Positions 7,465-16,966 of a stretch of DNA of 64,000 nucleotides are shown here, one piece after another (position 1 is the first letter of the stretch; each line of letters starts with the position of its first letter). The stretch lies in contig JAMLIH010000003.1 in the NCBI GenBank assembly GCA_023954255.1, positions 1-64,000 of the forward strand. Direction: 5' to 3'. The notes beneath the pieces were generated by a model. That model did not search any database and was not told the origin of the DNA. It saw only the letters and a list, made by a program, of their open reading frames with translations. The stretch is from Phyllobacteriaceae bacterium. Lineage in GTDB: Bacteria > Pseudomonadota > Alphaproteobacteria > Rhizobiales > Rhizobiaceae. The position numbers and the translations under genes were made by a program.

Positions 7465-9894
7465 ATGAAATCCCATACACGTGTTGCGGTGATCGGCGGC
7501 GGCGTCGTCGGCTGTTCGGTGCTCTATCATCTGACCAAGCTCGGCTGGAGCGACATCCTGCTGATCGAACGCTCGGAACTGACCTCAGGCTCGACCTGGC
7601 ATGCCGCCGGTGGTTTTCACACCATCAATGCCGACACCAACATGGCGGCCCTTCAGGGCTATACCATCCGCCTGTACAAGGAACTCGAGGAGATTACCGG
7701 GCTTTCCTGCGGCCTGCACCATGTCGGCGGCGTCACGCTGGCAGGCGACCGCGACCGCATGGACTATCTCGTCGCCGAACACGCCAAGCACAAATATATG
7801 GGGCTAGACACCCGCATCGTCGGACCGGATGAAATCCGCGAACTCTCTCCGATCACCAATACCGAGGGCGTCATCGGCGGGCTGTACGATCCGCTCGACG
7901 GCCATCTCGACCCTTCCGGCACCACCCATGCCTACGCAAAGGCCGCCCGCATGGCGGGCGCAGAAATCGTGCTGCGCAACCCGGTCAGGGAATTGCACCA
8001 GCGCGCCGACGGCACCTGGGACGTGGTGACCGAACAGGGCACGGTCCATGCCGAACACGTGGTCAATGCCGGCGGGCTGTGGGCACGCGAGGTGGGCATG
8101 CTGGCCGGTGTCTATTTCCCGCTCCATCCCATGGAGCATCAATACCTCATCACCGAGGAAACGCCGGAAGTCTATGAACGCGACACCGAGCTTCCCCACG
8201 TCATGGACCCGGAAGGCGAAAGCTATCTGCGTCAGGAGGGCCGTGGCGTCTGCATCGGCTTTTACGAGCAGCAATGCGATCCCTGGGCGGTCGGCGGCAC
8301 GCCGGACGATTTCGGACACGAACTCCTCAACGACAATCTGGAGCGCATCGGGGATTCGCTGGAATTCGCCTTCAGGCGCTTTCCCGTCCTCGAACGCGCC
8401 GGCATCAAGCGTGTTATCAACGGCCCCTTCACCTTCGCGCCGGACGGCAATCCGCTGGTCGGACCCGTGCCGGGCAGGCGCAATTTCTGGTCGGCCTGCG
8501 GTGTCATGGCCGGCTTCTCCCAGGGCGGCGGCGTCGGGCTGACGCTTGCCGAATGGATGGTCGAGGGCGAACCCTCGCGCGATGTCTTCGCCATGGATGT
8601 CGCCCGTTTCGGTGGCTGGATCACGCCGGGCTATACGCGGCCCAAGGTGAAGGAAAACTACCAGAAACGATTCTCGATCTCCTATCCCAACGAGGAACTG
8701 CCTGCCGCAAGACCGCATCAGACAACCCCCGCCTATCCGATCTGGAAAGATCAGCGTGCCGTCTTCGGCGCGCAATACGGCATGGAGGTCGTCAACTACT
8801 TTGCCCCGGAAGGCGAGCCACTGATGGAAACACCAAGCTTCCGCCGCTCAAACGCGTTCAAGGTCACGGCGGAGGAATGCCGCGCCGTGCGTGAAACCGT
8901 CGGCATCAACGAGATCCACAATTTCGGCAAATATGCCGTCACTGGCCCCGGCGCCCGCGACTGGCTCGACCGCATCATGGCAGGCCGTATTCCCAGGCCC
9001 GGCCGCCTGTCGCTCACGCCGATGCTCTCGCCCAAGGGCAGGCTGATCGGCGACTTTACCGTCTCATGCTTCAGCGAGACCGAGTTCCAGCTCACCGCCT
9101 CCTTTGGCATGCAGGCAGCCCATATGCGCTGGTTCGAGCAGAACCTGCCGGCGGATGGCAGCGTGAAAGCCGAGAACATTTCGACCCGCCGCATCGGCTT
9201 CCAGATCGCCGGGCCGAAGGCGCGCGATCTCCTCAAGGCTGTTGCATATCCCGACATTTCGGACATGAAGTTCATGGATGTGCGCTTCTGCGACATCGGC
9301 CAGTCGCGGGCCATCGTCCAGCGTGTTTCCTATACCGGCGATCTCGGCTACGAAATCTACGTGCCAGCCGAAGAGCAGACCCAGCTTTATGCCGTGCTGG
9401 CAGCGGCAGGCAAACCGCTCGGCATGAGGCCCTTCGGCATGCGCGCCATGATGTCGCTCAGGCTTGAAAAGGGCTTCGGCTCGTGGGGGCGTGAGTTCCG
9501 GCCCGATTACGGGCCTTGCGAGACCGGCATGGACCGTTTCATTTCGTGGAAAAAGAACGCCGATTTCATCGGCCGGGCAGCAGCGGAAAAGGAACGCGCC
9601 GATGGCCCGGCTCGCAGGCTCTGCACCTTTGCCGTGGAGGCGGATCCATCGAACCTCGACCAAGGCGATGTCTGGGGGGATGAGCCGATCTTCATCGGTG
9701 GCGAGGTAGTCGGTTTCGTCACCTCCGGCGGCTTTGCCCATTATGCGCAGACTTCCGTCGCCATCGGCTTCCTGCCAGTGGAACTGATCGAGGAGGGCCG
9801 CGAAGTGGAAATCGAAATCCTCGGCGAGTTGCGCAAGGCGCGCCTCTACACGGCACCACTGTTCGACCCCGATGGCGAGAGAATGCGGGGGTAA
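7465..9894 (+). CDS. Dimethylglycine/sarcosine dehydrogenase-like FAD- and folate-dependent enzyme
   Basis: 809 residues with all parts of the family: an N-terminal DAO domain with the dinucleotide motif VIGGGVVGCSVLYHLTKLGW (residues 9-28); STWHAAGG, whose His46 matches the histidine that carries covalent FAD in mammalian dimethylglycine dehydrogenase; a central FAO domain; then GcvT (about 420-700) and its C-terminal barrel, ending FDPDGERMRG. It would oxidise an N-methylated amino acid such as dimethylglycine or sarcosine and load the carbon onto THF. An AGGT-type ribosome site precedes the ATG. The next gene converges on it four bases away. Exact substrate unknown. Confidence 0.9.
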   Translation: MKSHTRVAVIGGGVVGCSVLYHLTKLGWSDILLIERSELTSGSTWHAAGGFHTINADTNMAALQGYTIRLYKELEEITGLSCGLHHVGGVTLAGDRDRMDYLVAEHAKHKYMGLDTRIVGPDEIRELSPITNTEGVIGGLYDPLDGHLDPSGTTHAYAKAARMAGAEIVLRNPVRELHQRADGTWDVVTEQGTVHAEHVVNAGGLWAREVGMLAGVYFPLHPMEHQYLITEETPEVYERDTELPHVMDPEGESYLRQEGRGVCIGFYEQQCDPWAVGGTPDDFGHELLNDNLERIGDSLEFAFRRFPVLERAGIKRVINGPFTFAPDGNPLVGPVPGRRNFWSACGVMAGFSQGGGVGLTLAEWMVEGEPSRDVFAMDVARFGGWITPGYTRPKVKENYQKRFSISYPNEELPAARPHQTTPAYPIWKDQRAVFGAQYGMEVVNYFAPEGEPLMETPSFRRSNAFKVTAEECRAVRETVGINEIHNFGKYAVTGPGARDWLDRIMAGRIPRPGRLSLTPMLSPKGRLIGDFTVSCFSETEFQLTASFGMQAAHMRWFEQNLPADGSVKAENISTRRIGFQIAGPKARDLLKAVAYPDISDMKFMDVRFCDIGQSRAIVQRVSYTGDLGYEIYVPAEEQTQLYAVLAAAGKPLGMRPFGMRAMMSLRLEKGFGSWGREFRPDYGPCETGMDRFISWKKNADFIGRAAAEKERADGPARRLCTFAVEADPSNLDQGDVWGDEPIFIGGEVVGFVTSGGFAHYAQTSVAIGFLPVELIEEGREVEIEILGELRKARLYTAPLFDPDGERMRG

Positions 9895-9897
9895 GCC

Positions 9898-11157
9898 CTA
9901 CCCCTGCCGCAGCATCCTTGCATTCCTCTGAACGGCCTCCACCGTCTCGGCAATCTCGCCGGCCGTATTGTAACCGGCGATGCCGATGCGCACCACGCCA
10001 TGCGCCGGGTCGATGCCCAACTGGTGCACCACCTCCCAGGCGTAGTTGTGCCCCGCCCAGCAGAAGATGCCCTCCTCGTTGAGGCGGGCCACCAGTTCCT
10101 GTGGCGTGATGTCGGAAAGCGTGAAGGACACCGTCGGCACGCGGGCTGAAAACCGCTCCTTGCCGGTAATGCCGTGAATGGTCAGCCCATCGATCTGCAA
10201 AAGCCCGTCGACGAGATCGCCGCACAGCGTGTTTTCGTGGGCGATGGAATGCGCATAGGCGGCGGCGATCTTCTCACGCCGCGAGCCGCCCTGCCCGGTT
10301 TCCGCGCCCAGCCAGGCGAAATGATCGACTGCCGCTTCCAGCCCCGCCACCAGCTCGATCTGCGGCGTGCCGGTCTCGAAGCGGTAGGGCAGCGTGTTGT
10401 CCGAGCAGCGGCACTTGTAGGCATTGAGCGTCTCAAGCACTGCACGGCGGCCGTAGAGAACACCCAGATGCGGGCCGAAGAACTTGTAGGCCGAACAGAC
10501 GAGAAAATCGCAGTCAAGCGCCCGCACGTCGCACAGCCCGTGCGGGGCAAACTGCACCGCGTCGACATAGGTGAGCACGCCCGCCGCCTTTGCAACCGCC
10601 ACCAGCTTCGCCACCTCGTTGATCGAGCCGGTTAGGTTGCTCGAATAGTTGAGCGCCAGCACCTTTGTGCGATCGGTAATTGCCGCTTCGAGTGCCGTTG
10701 CCTCGATCTGCCAGCTTTCCGTCGAGAACGGCAGCTTTCGGATCACCAGTCCCAGGTCATCGGCCAGTTGCAGCCAGGGCGAGACATTGCCCTCATGATC
10801 CATCTGCGTGACGATGATCTCGTCACCGGGCTTCAGGCCGCGCCCGATCATCCGCGAGAAACGGTAGGTTAGCGTCGTCATGTTCGGGCCGATAACGACC
10901 TCATCTGCGTCACAGCCGAGGAAATCTGCCATCGCGGCATGACCACGTTCGATGATGTTGCCTGCCGCCTGCGAGGTGGGAAAGCCGCCGCCCAGATTGG
11001 CATTGCGGTGGAGGATTGCGTCGCAAATCGCATCGGCGACCGTCTGCGGCACCTGGGTGCCGGCCGGATTGTCGAGATAGATGCGGCGCAAGCCATCATC
11101 GGTCGCCGCGAGCGAGGGAAATCGCCGCCTCAGGGCTTCCAGCGGAAAAACGGTCAT
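9898..11157 (-). CDS. Aminotransferase class V / cysteine desulfurase-like PLP enzyme
   Basis: 419 residues of the class V fold: RIYLDNPAGTQVPQTV near the N-terminus, HRNANLGGGFPTSQ, VTQMDHEGNVSPW, YVDAVQFAPHG, and the PLP lysine in CSAYKFFGPHLGVLYG. It belongs to the cysteine desulfurase-like group rather than true SufS/IscS: no Cys-containing loop of the SufS or IscS type was recognised near the C-terminus, and no Fe-S cluster genes are nearby. It lies 21 bases downstream of glpK on the same strand and is probably cotranscribed. The substrate cannot be inferred. Confidence 0.8.
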   Translation of the reverse strand: MTVFPLEALRRRFPSLAATDDGLRRIYLDNPAGTQVPQTVADAICDAILHRNANLGGGFPTSQAAGNIIERGHAAMADFLGCDADEVVIGPNMTTLTYRFSRMIGRGLKPGDEIIVTQMDHEGNVSPWLQLADDLGLVIRKLPFSTESWQIEATALEAAITDRTKVLALNYSSNLTGSINEVAKLVAVAKAAGVLTYVDAVQFAPHGLCDVRALDCDFLVCSAYKFFGPHLGVLYGRRAVLETLNAYKCRCSDNTLPYRFETGTPQIELVAGLEAAVDHFAWLGAETGQGGSRREKIAAAYAHSIAHENTLCGDLVDGLLQIDGLTIHGITGKERFSARVPTVSFTLSDITPQELVARLNEEGIFCWAGHNYAWEVVHQLGIDPAHGVVRIGIAGYNTAGEIAETVEAVQRNARMLRQG

Positions 11158-11178
11158 TGTGGTTTCCTTGAATTGGCC

Positions 11179-12675
11179 TCAGCGGGAAAGCGTGCGGGAA
11201 ACCGCATCCTGCCAGCCGGCAAGTTTGCGCTGGCGCTCGCCAGCTTTCATTCGCGGCTTGAAGCGGGTTTCCAGTGCCCAGGTTTCGGCAAAACCCTTCT
11301 GGTCCGGCCAAACCCCGGCGCGCGATCCGGCCAGCCAGGCAGCCCCCAGTGCCGTTGTCTCCAGCACCACAGGCCGGTCGACGGGCGCCGCCAGGATGTC
11401 GGCCAGAAACTGCATCGTCCAGTCGGAAGCCACCATGCCGCCATCGACGCGCAGCACAGTCTTCCGCGCACCCTTCGCCTTCCAGTCTTTCTGCATGGCG
11501 CTGAGAAGATCGCGGGTCTGGTAGGCGACCGATTCAAGCGTTGCGCGGGTGATTTCGTTGGGACCCGTTGCCCGCGTGAGACCGAACAAGGCACCGCGCG
11601 CCTGCGCATCCCAGTAAGGCGCGCCAAGGCCGGTAAAGGCCGGCACCAGATAGACATCCTGGGCAGGATCGGCTTCAGCCGCCATTCTGCCGCTTTCGGA
11701 AGCCGCCTTCATGAATTTCAACCCGTCGCGCAGCCATTGCACGCTGGCGCCCGCCATGAAGATCGAGCCTTCCAGCGCGTAGGTGGTCTTGCCATCAAGG
11801 CGGTAGGCGATGGTGGTCAACAGCCTGTTCTTCGAGCGAACCAGATCGCTGCCGGTATTGAGCAGTGCAAAACAGCCCGTGCCATAGGTCGATTTCAGCA
11901 TTCCCGGTGCAAAACAGGCATTGCCGATGCCGGCTGCCTGCTGATCGCCGGCAACGCCGAGGATGGGGATTTCAGCTCCCAGAATGCCCTTCTCGGTCAC
12001 GCCGAAATCATCGGCGCAGTCGAGCACTTCGGGAAGCACAGCCGCCGGCACGCCCAGAATGTCCAGCAGCCCCTTGTCCCACTTGTTATTGCGGATGTTG
12101 TACATCAGCGTGCGCGAGGCATTGGTCGCATCCGTGACGTGCCGCCTGCCGCCTGTCAGACGCCAGATGAGAAAGCTGTCGATGGTGCCGAAGGCGATCC
12201 CGCCGGCTTCCGCCCGTTTGCGCAGCCCCTTGACCTGGTCGAGAACCCAGGCGGCCTTGGTGCCGGAAAAATACGGATCAAGCAGCAGTCCCGTCTTGCG
12301 TGTAAAGGCTGCCTCGTGCCCTGCTTTCTTCAGCCTGGCGCAGATGTCCGCCGTGCGCCGGTCCTGCCAGACGATCGCCCGGTGAACCGGCTTGCCACTC
12401 TTGCGATCCCACAGCACCGTGGTTTCGCGCTGGTTGGTAATGCCGATGGCGGCAATGTCCGCCGGCTTGATCTTTGCCTTGCGGATCGCCTGCCTGCAGG
12501 TTGCGACCACCGTTCGCCAGATTTCCTCGGCATCGTGCTCCACCCAGCCCGATTTGGGGAAATACTGGGTGAATTCCTGCTGCCCGATACCGCGTATCTT
12601 CTGGTTCTTGTCGAAAATGATGGCGCGCGACGAGGTAGTGCCCTGATCGATCGCCAGAATATAACCTGTCGCCAT
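11179..12675 (-). CDS. glpK: Glycerol kinase
   Basis: 498 residues from the ATG at 12675, chosen for its GGAGGAAG ribosome site over an upstream start. It phosphorylates glycerol to glycerol 3-phosphate with ATP. FGGY-family motifs are clear: [15 protein letters not shown] at the N-terminus, [43 protein letters not shown] and [15 protein letters not shown]. Length fits GlpK. No glpD, glpF or glycerol transporter is adjacent, so this is a detached copy, perhaps cotranscribed with the class V aminotransferase gene. Confidence 0.95.
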   Translation of the reverse strand: MATGYILAIDQGTTSSRAIIFDKNQKIRGIGQQEFTQYFPKSGWVEHDAEEIWRTVVATCRQAIRKAKIKPADIAAIGITNQRETTVLWDRKSGKPVHRAIVWQDRRTADICARLKKAGHEAAFTRKTGLLLDPYFSGTKAAWVLDQVKGLRKRAEAGGIAFGTIDSFLIWRLTGGRRHVTDATNASRTLMYNIRNNKWDKGLLDILGVPAAVLPEVLDCADDFGVTEKGILGAEIPILGVAGDQQAAGIGNACFAPGMLKSTYGTGCFALLNTGSDLVRSKNRLLTTIAYRLDGKTTYALEGSIFMAGASVQWLRDGLKFMKAASESGRMAAEADPAQDVYLVPAFTGLGAPYWDAQARGALFGLTRATGPNEITRATLESVAYQTRDLLSAMQKDWKAKGARKTVLRVDGGMVASDWTMQFLADILAAPVDRPVVLETTALGAAWLAGSRAGVWPDQKGFAETWALETRFKPRMKAGERQRKLAGWQDAVSRTLSR

Positions 12676-12834
12676 TCTTCCTCCCGATATTCCCTGACAG
12701 CCTGACAATCACGAAGTATCAGCCCGGTCAAGCACCGAAACAGCCTCAGGGGCGCGGCCTCAATGCCCATTGCCATCCTACCGGGCAACACACTAGGCTT
12801 GCCGCGATTCTCAATGCCACCGATGGAGGCGGCC

Positions 12835-13839
12835 GTGCCTGCAGATACCGTCACGCTGAATCTGGACGACGTCAAAACCCTTGCCAAGGCTGCGCTAATG
12901 AACGCCGGCTGCGATAACGCCAATGCCGAGGCAATCGCCCATGTCGTCTGGATGGCCGAGCGCGATGGCTGCTCCAGTCACGGCCTCTTCCGCGTTCCCG
13001 GCTATTGCAAGTCGCTCAGCAGCGGCAAGGTCAATGGCGCCGCCAGACCCTTGCTCGACCGCGCTGCACCCTCCGTTTTGTGGGTCGACGGCGATGCCGG
13101 CTACACGCCGATTGCCCACAAGACGATGATGGAGGACTTCGCCGAACTGGTCCGCGCCCAGGGCGTGGCACTCGCCGCCATCACCAACAGCTTCCATTTT
13201 GCCGCCCTTTGGCCTGAAGTGGAGATGTTGTCTTCCAGAGGTCTCGTCGCCATGGCCTGCACCTCCTACAAGCCGACTGTCGCGCCCCATGGCGGCAGGA
13301 AGCCGCTCTATGGCACCAACCCCCTCGCCTTTTCCTGGCCCCGGCCCGAAGGCGATCCGGTAACCTTTGACCAGGCAAGCGCCACCATGGCGCGCGGCGA
13401 TATCCAGATACACAAGCGCGACGGCAAGCCTGTGCCCGAGGGTGTCGGCATCGATGCGAATGGCAATCCGACCAACGATCCTGAGAAAATCCTCGAAGGT
13501 GCGCAGCTTGCCTTTGGCGGCTACAAGGGATCGTCGATTGCCATGATGGTGGAACTGCTGGCAGGCCCGCTGCTTGGCGAAAACCTGTCTCTGGAAGCAG
13601 CCGAGACCGACCTCGATGATGGCGGACCGGCCCGCGGCGGCGAGTTCATCCTCGCCTTCGATCCGGCAAAAACCCGCCAGAAGACGGAATCGGGCGGCAA
13701 TGCCGAGCGGCTGTTTGCTGCCATGCTGGAACAGGAAGGCGTGCGCCTGCCCGGCCAGGGCCGGAAAACGCGGCGGGCGGAAGTTGCCGAAAAAGGCGTC
13801 GTCATTCCCCGCGCGCTGATGGAACAGATCGAGATTTAA
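12835..13839 (+). CDS. Ldh family (malate/L-lactate/sulfolactate dehydrogenase fold) oxidoreductase
   Basis: The GTG at 12835 is preceded by GGAGG at ideal spacing and gives 334 residues, the family length; an ATG at 12763 would add 24 unrelated residues. Seen: SSHGLFRVPGYCKSLSSGKVNG, the substrate-side NSFHFAALWPEVE, PHGGRKPLYGTNPLAFSWPRP, and FGGYKGSSIAMMVELLAGPL near the C-terminus. The family uses NAD(P)H on 2-oxo acids or cyclic imines; overall it looks closest to piperideine/pyrroline-2-carboxylate reductases (DpkA), but ComC-type sulfolactate dehydrogenases share the fold. It converges with the acetate kinase gene with a 4-bp overlap. Function is uncertain beyond family. Confidence 0.8.
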   Translation: MPADTVTLNLDDVKTLAKAALMNAGCDNANAEAIAHVVWMAERDGCSSHGLFRVPGYCKSLSSGKVNGAARPLLDRAAPSVLWVDGDAGYTPIAHKTMMEDFAELVRAQGVALAAITNSFHFAALWPEVEMLSSRGLVAMACTSYKPTVAPHGGRKPLYGTNPLAFSWPRPEGDPVTFDQASATMARGDIQIHKRDGKPVPEGVGIDANGNPTNDPEKILEGAQLAFGGYKGSSIAMMVELLAGPLLGENLSLEAAETDLDDGGPARGGEFILAFDPAKTRQKTESGGNAERLFAAMLEQEGVRLPGQGRKTRRAEVAEKGVVIPRALMEQIEI

Positions 13840-15035
13840 TCCGAACCTGCGAGCCTTGCCGTCTCTGCAGCGATGATGCCTTCCTCGTCGGTGCGTACCA
13901 CGTAGACCGGCAGCGGGCTGCCTGCCGCCGAAATCAACGACGGTTCACGCCCCGCCCGCGCGTTGTTTGCCGCCGCATCGGGTTTCGCACCCAGCCAGGC
14001 AAGCCCGTCCATCACTTTCGCACGAACCCCCTCGCTGTTTTCGCCAATACCGCCGGTAAAGACGAAGGCATCGAGCCCACCAAGCGCCGCCGCCAGCGAA
14101 CCCGCCTCCCGCACGATGCGGTAGCAGAAGGCATCGATGGCAAACCGCGCGCTCGGTTCGGTGGAAGCTTCCAGTACCCGCATGTCCGCGCCGATGCCGG
14201 AAAGCCCCGCCAATCCGCTTTCCTTCTGCAGCAACCGGCTTACCTGCTGAACGCTCATGCCCTGTTCCTCAAGCAGATAGAGAAGCACGCCCGGATCGGT
14301 CAGGCCCGGCCGCGTGCCCATGATCAGCCCGTCGAGCGGCGTGAACCCCATCGTCGTGGCGATGGATTTTCCTTCCCGAAGCGCACACAGGCTAGCACCA
14401 TTGCCAAGATGGGCAACGATGACCCTTTGCGGCAGGCCACCGGAAAGCGCGACATCGAGACGGGCCGCGACCGACTGATAGCTCAGCCCGTGAAAGCCGT
14501 AGCGCCGGATGCCGGCTGATCGCAGCCGCTCCGGCAGCGCCAGCGTGGTGGCGATCTCCGGCTGTGTCGCATGAAAAGCCGTGTCGAAGCAGACGACCTG
14601 CGGCAGGTCGGGCCAAAGCGCCCGCACTGCCCGGATCGCAGCAAGATTGTGCGGATTGTGCAGCCGCGCCAGCGGAATGAGCCGCTCGATCTCGGCCTCA
14701 ACCGAAAGGTCGACAAGGCAGGCAGCCGAAAATGCCGGGCCGCCATGAACCACCCGGTGCCCCGCCGCGATGATTTCCACACCGCCCTTTCCCAGGCCCC
14801 AAAGCAGCCAGGAAATCGCCGCCTCGTGATCGGCGGCCTCCGGCAGATGACCGAAGTCTCCCGCTTGATCGGGGATATCGGCGGCAACCGCCGCTGTGCC
14901 AATGCCGGAAATCTGGCCGTCCAGCAGCCGGTCACCGGACTGGGCGGATGCATCGTAGAGCGCGAACTTGATCGAGGAGGACCCCGCATTGATCACCAAT
15001 ATCGCCGATGCGCCGCTCTGTTTCGAGGCTCTCAC
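13836..15035 (-). CDS. ackA: Acetate kinase
   Basis: 399 residues starting at GTG 15035 behind GGAGA. It interconverts acetyl phosphate plus ADP with acetate plus ATP. Family motifs: ILVINAGSSSIKFALYD at the N-terminus, HRVVHGGP, CFDTAFHATQPEIATT, GFHGLSYQSVAARL, VAHLGNGASLCALR, MGTRPGLTDPGVLLYL and FTGGIGENSEGVRAKV. It is divergent from a MocR/TauR-type regulator that is followed by xsc. Since Xsc releases acetyl phosphate from sulfoacetaldehyde, this kinase may harvest that acetyl phosphate as ATP; a phosphotransacetylase would be the usual alternative and none is seen here. Confidence 0.93.
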   Translation of the reverse strand: MRASKQSGASAILVINAGSSSIKFALYDASAQSGDRLLDGQISGIGTAAVAADIPDQAGDFGHLPEAADHEAAISWLLWGLGKGGVEIIAAGHRVVHGGPAFSAACLVDLSVEAEIERLIPLARLHNPHNLAAIRAVRALWPDLPQVVCFDTAFHATQPEIATTLALPERLRSAGIRRYGFHGLSYQSVAARLDVALSGGLPQRVIVAHLGNGASLCALREGKSIATTMGFTPLDGLIMGTRPGLTDPGVLLYLLEEQGMSVQQVSRLLQKESGLAGLSGIGADMRVLEASTEPSARFAIDAFCYRIVREAGSLAAALGGLDAFVFTGGIGENSEGVRAKVMDGLAWLGAKPDAAANNARAGREPSLISAAGSPLPVYVVRTDEEGIIAAETARLAGSD

Positions 15036-15259
15036 TGGATTTCTCCGCTGTTTCCCTTCCTCCCCATTGCCATGACTGCACGGAAAGGCATACTGGCGAC
15101 GGGCAGGCTATTCGTTGGATCGTGTCCCTATCCACAGGGAGGGCAACACGACCCTGTCGACCACAATCCGCGCTTTCGGACCTGGCCGCCACCGCCAGCC
15201 CGTGCGCTGTGAGCACCATGGCACCAGATCACGGATTTTCAGACAAGTATAGTTTGGCG

Positions 15260-15290
15260 ATTGGACCAGATATGGTGCCAATTTGACCAA
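15260..15290 (-). promoter_or_regulatory. Probable TauR-type operator between ackA and the MocR-type regulator gene
   Basis: The minus strand reads TTGGCACCATATCTGGTCC (15264-15282); TTTGACCA on the plus strand (15282-15289) and TTGGACCA (15261-15268) form a direct repeat. A near-identical TTGGCACCAT..CTGG block lies before xsc at 16907. TauR of Rhodobacter is recalled to bind CTGGACYTAA-type repeats, which this resembles. The rest of the 310-base spacer (15036-15345) shows no gene. Confidence 0.5.
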
Positions 15291-15345
15291 AACGTTCTGC
15301 ATGGGATAGAACCAGTTCAGCAGGTCTGATGCCGTGGCCGGAACC

Positions 15346-16872
15346 ATGGCCGAAACACAGGTTTTGAAAGGTACCCGGTTGCGCGAAACCCTCTTTCAGG
15401 TCGAACGTCAGCAGATGACGTCGCTGCAGGCGCAAATCCGCGAAATGCTGGTTTCAGCCATGCTTTCGGGCCAGATGCCGGCGGGCAGCCCCATCCCCTC
15501 CACCCGAACCATGGCCAAAAGGCTGAAGGTCTCGCGAAACACGGTGATGCTGGCCTATCAGGCGCTCGCCGCCGACGGCTACCTGCAATCACGTGAGCGG
15601 TCCGGTTTCTATGTTTCGGAGGACGTGCGCCGCGGCGCGCTGGAACGGGCCGCCGCCACCGGGGAACGCACCGAGAGCGCCGGCTCCACCGTCGATTGGG
15701 ACAAGCGGCTGCGCGTTGCCCCGGCAAGCCAGCGCAACATCACCAAACCGGCCAACTGGCACGAATACCCCTATCCCTTCATCTACGGGCAGGCCGACGC
15801 GGCACTCTTTCCCATCGCCGCCTGGCGCGACTGTACCCGACAGGCGATGAACCGCAAATGGATGGATGCCTGGACCTCCGACCGCTACAACGACGACGAT
15901 CCGATGCTGATCGAGCAGATCCATCAGCGCATTCTGCCCCGGCGCGGCATCATGGCCGACAAGGAGCAGATTCTGGTCACCCTCGGCGCCCAGAACGCTC
16001 TCTACATGGTAGCCAGCCTGCTGGTGAAACCGCAGGACAGGGTAGCGGTGGAAGATCCCGGCTATCCCGACATGCGCAACATCTTTGCCATGAAGACAAA
16101 GAATGTCGTGCCGGTCCCCGTCGATGGCGAGGGCATTCCCGTGGATGAGCGGCTGAATGGCTGCAATCTGGTGTTCACCACCCCCAGCCACCAGTTCCCC
16201 ACCAACGTGACCATGTCGGCGGAGCGCCGCCGCGCCCTGCTTGCCTGGGCGGAAGACAACGATGGGCTGATCATCGAGGACGACTACGAGTTCGAAACCA
16301 ATTATCTCGGCGAGCCGACCCCGGCGCTCAAATCGCGCGACCGGGAGGGCCGGGTCATCTATGTCGGCAGCCTCTCGAAATCGCTGATGCCGGGCCTGCG
16401 CATGGGCTTTATCGTCGCTCCGCGGCGGCTGACCGACGAGTTGCGTGCCCTGCGCCGGCTGATGTTCCGCCATCCGCCGGGCAACAACCAGCGTGTCGTC
16501 GCCCTGTTTCTGGCACTCGGCCACCACGATGCCCTGATCAACCGCCTGCACAAGGCCTATCAGGCCCGCTGGCAGACCATGGGCAGCGCGCTTGAGGAGC
16601 ATTTCCCCGGCTGGGCGAAGTGGCCGGGGTTCGGCGGCACGTCCTTCTGGGTCGAGGGACCGCCACAGCTCGACACCAACAAGCTGCAGGTCGATGCCCT
16701 GGACGATGGTGTCGTCATCGAGTCGGGCCAGGTCTTCTGGGCCAACCCGCAAGCAGAGGAAAACGGCAGAACCAACTATTTCCGGCTCGGCTTCTCCTCC
16801 ATTCCCGAGGAACGCATCGCCCCCGGGCTTGAGCGTCTGCGCGAGTTGACCGACCGGCAATTGCGCCGATAG
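15346..16872 (+). CDS. MocR/TauR-type regulator: GntR helix-turn-helix fused to aminotransferase fold
   Basis: 508 residues from ATG 15346; a GTG at 15334 is a possible alternative. The N-terminus (about 5-80) is a GntR winged helix: LRETLFQVERQQMTSLQAQI, MPAGSPIPSTRTMAKRLKVS, RNTVMLAYQALAADGYL. A class I aminotransferase-like domain follows, with TLGAQNALYMVASLL, IIEDDYEFETNYLGE and the PLP lysine site YVGSLSKSLMPGLRMGFIV. TauR proteins activate taurine or sulfonate genes with PLP as cofactor. It lies between ackA (divergent) and xsc (same strand), with a shared operator-like motif upstream of both, so sulfonate-responsive control is a good inference. Confidence 0.85.
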   Translation: MAETQVLKGTRLRETLFQVERQQMTSLQAQIREMLVSAMLSGQMPAGSPIPSTRTMAKRLKVSRNTVMLAYQALAADGYLQSRERSGFYVSEDVRRGALERAAATGERTESAGSTVDWDKRLRVAPASQRNITKPANWHEYPYPFIYGQADAALFPIAAWRDCTRQAMNRKWMDAWTSDRYNDDDPMLIEQIHQRILPRRGIMADKEQILVTLGAQNALYMVASLLVKPQDRVAVEDPGYPDMRNIFAMKTKNVVPVPVDGEGIPVDERLNGCNLVFTTPSHQFPTNVTMSAERRRALLAWAEDNDGLIIEDDYEFETNYLGEPTPALKSRDREGRVIYVGSLSKSLMPGLRMGFIVAPRRLTDELRALRRLMFRHPPGNNQRVVALFLALGHHDALINRLHKAYQARWQTMGSALEEHFPGWAKWPGFGGTSFWVEGPPQLDTNKLQVDALDDGVVIESGQVFWANPQAEENGRTNYFRLGFSSIPEERIAPGLERLRELTDRQLRR

Positions 16873-16906
16873 CACAGCTCATGTTGCGGCCCGGATGGCT
16901 TCATTC

Positions 16907-16926
16907 TTGGCACCATCTGGCCCTAA
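16907..16926 (+). promoter_or_regulatory. TauR-type operator in front of xsc
   Basis: TTGGCACCATCTGGCCCTAA repeats the motif found (on the opposite strand, with two extra bases in the middle) at 15264-15283. CTGGCCCTAA is one base away from the CTGGACYTAA repeat recalled for TauR. It lies 41 bases before the chosen xsc start. Confidence 0.5.
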
Positions 16927-16966
16927 CGTGGCGTTTCACCCGCCGCTATCACAAAGGGAGAGTAAA

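Noticed and set aside
9898..11157. Annotation as SufS/IscS cysteine desulfurase
   Set aside because: Family resemblance only: no active-site Cys loop of the SufS or IscS type was recognised and there are no Fe-S assembly genes nearby, so only the broader class V family is claimed.
10939..12705. 588-codon open frame on the plus strand opposite the class V aminotransferase and glpK genes
   Set aside because: It is the antisense of two well-recognised genes; its protein is rich in Arg, Ala, Gly and Gln with no domain, as expected for a shadow frame in GC-rich DNA.
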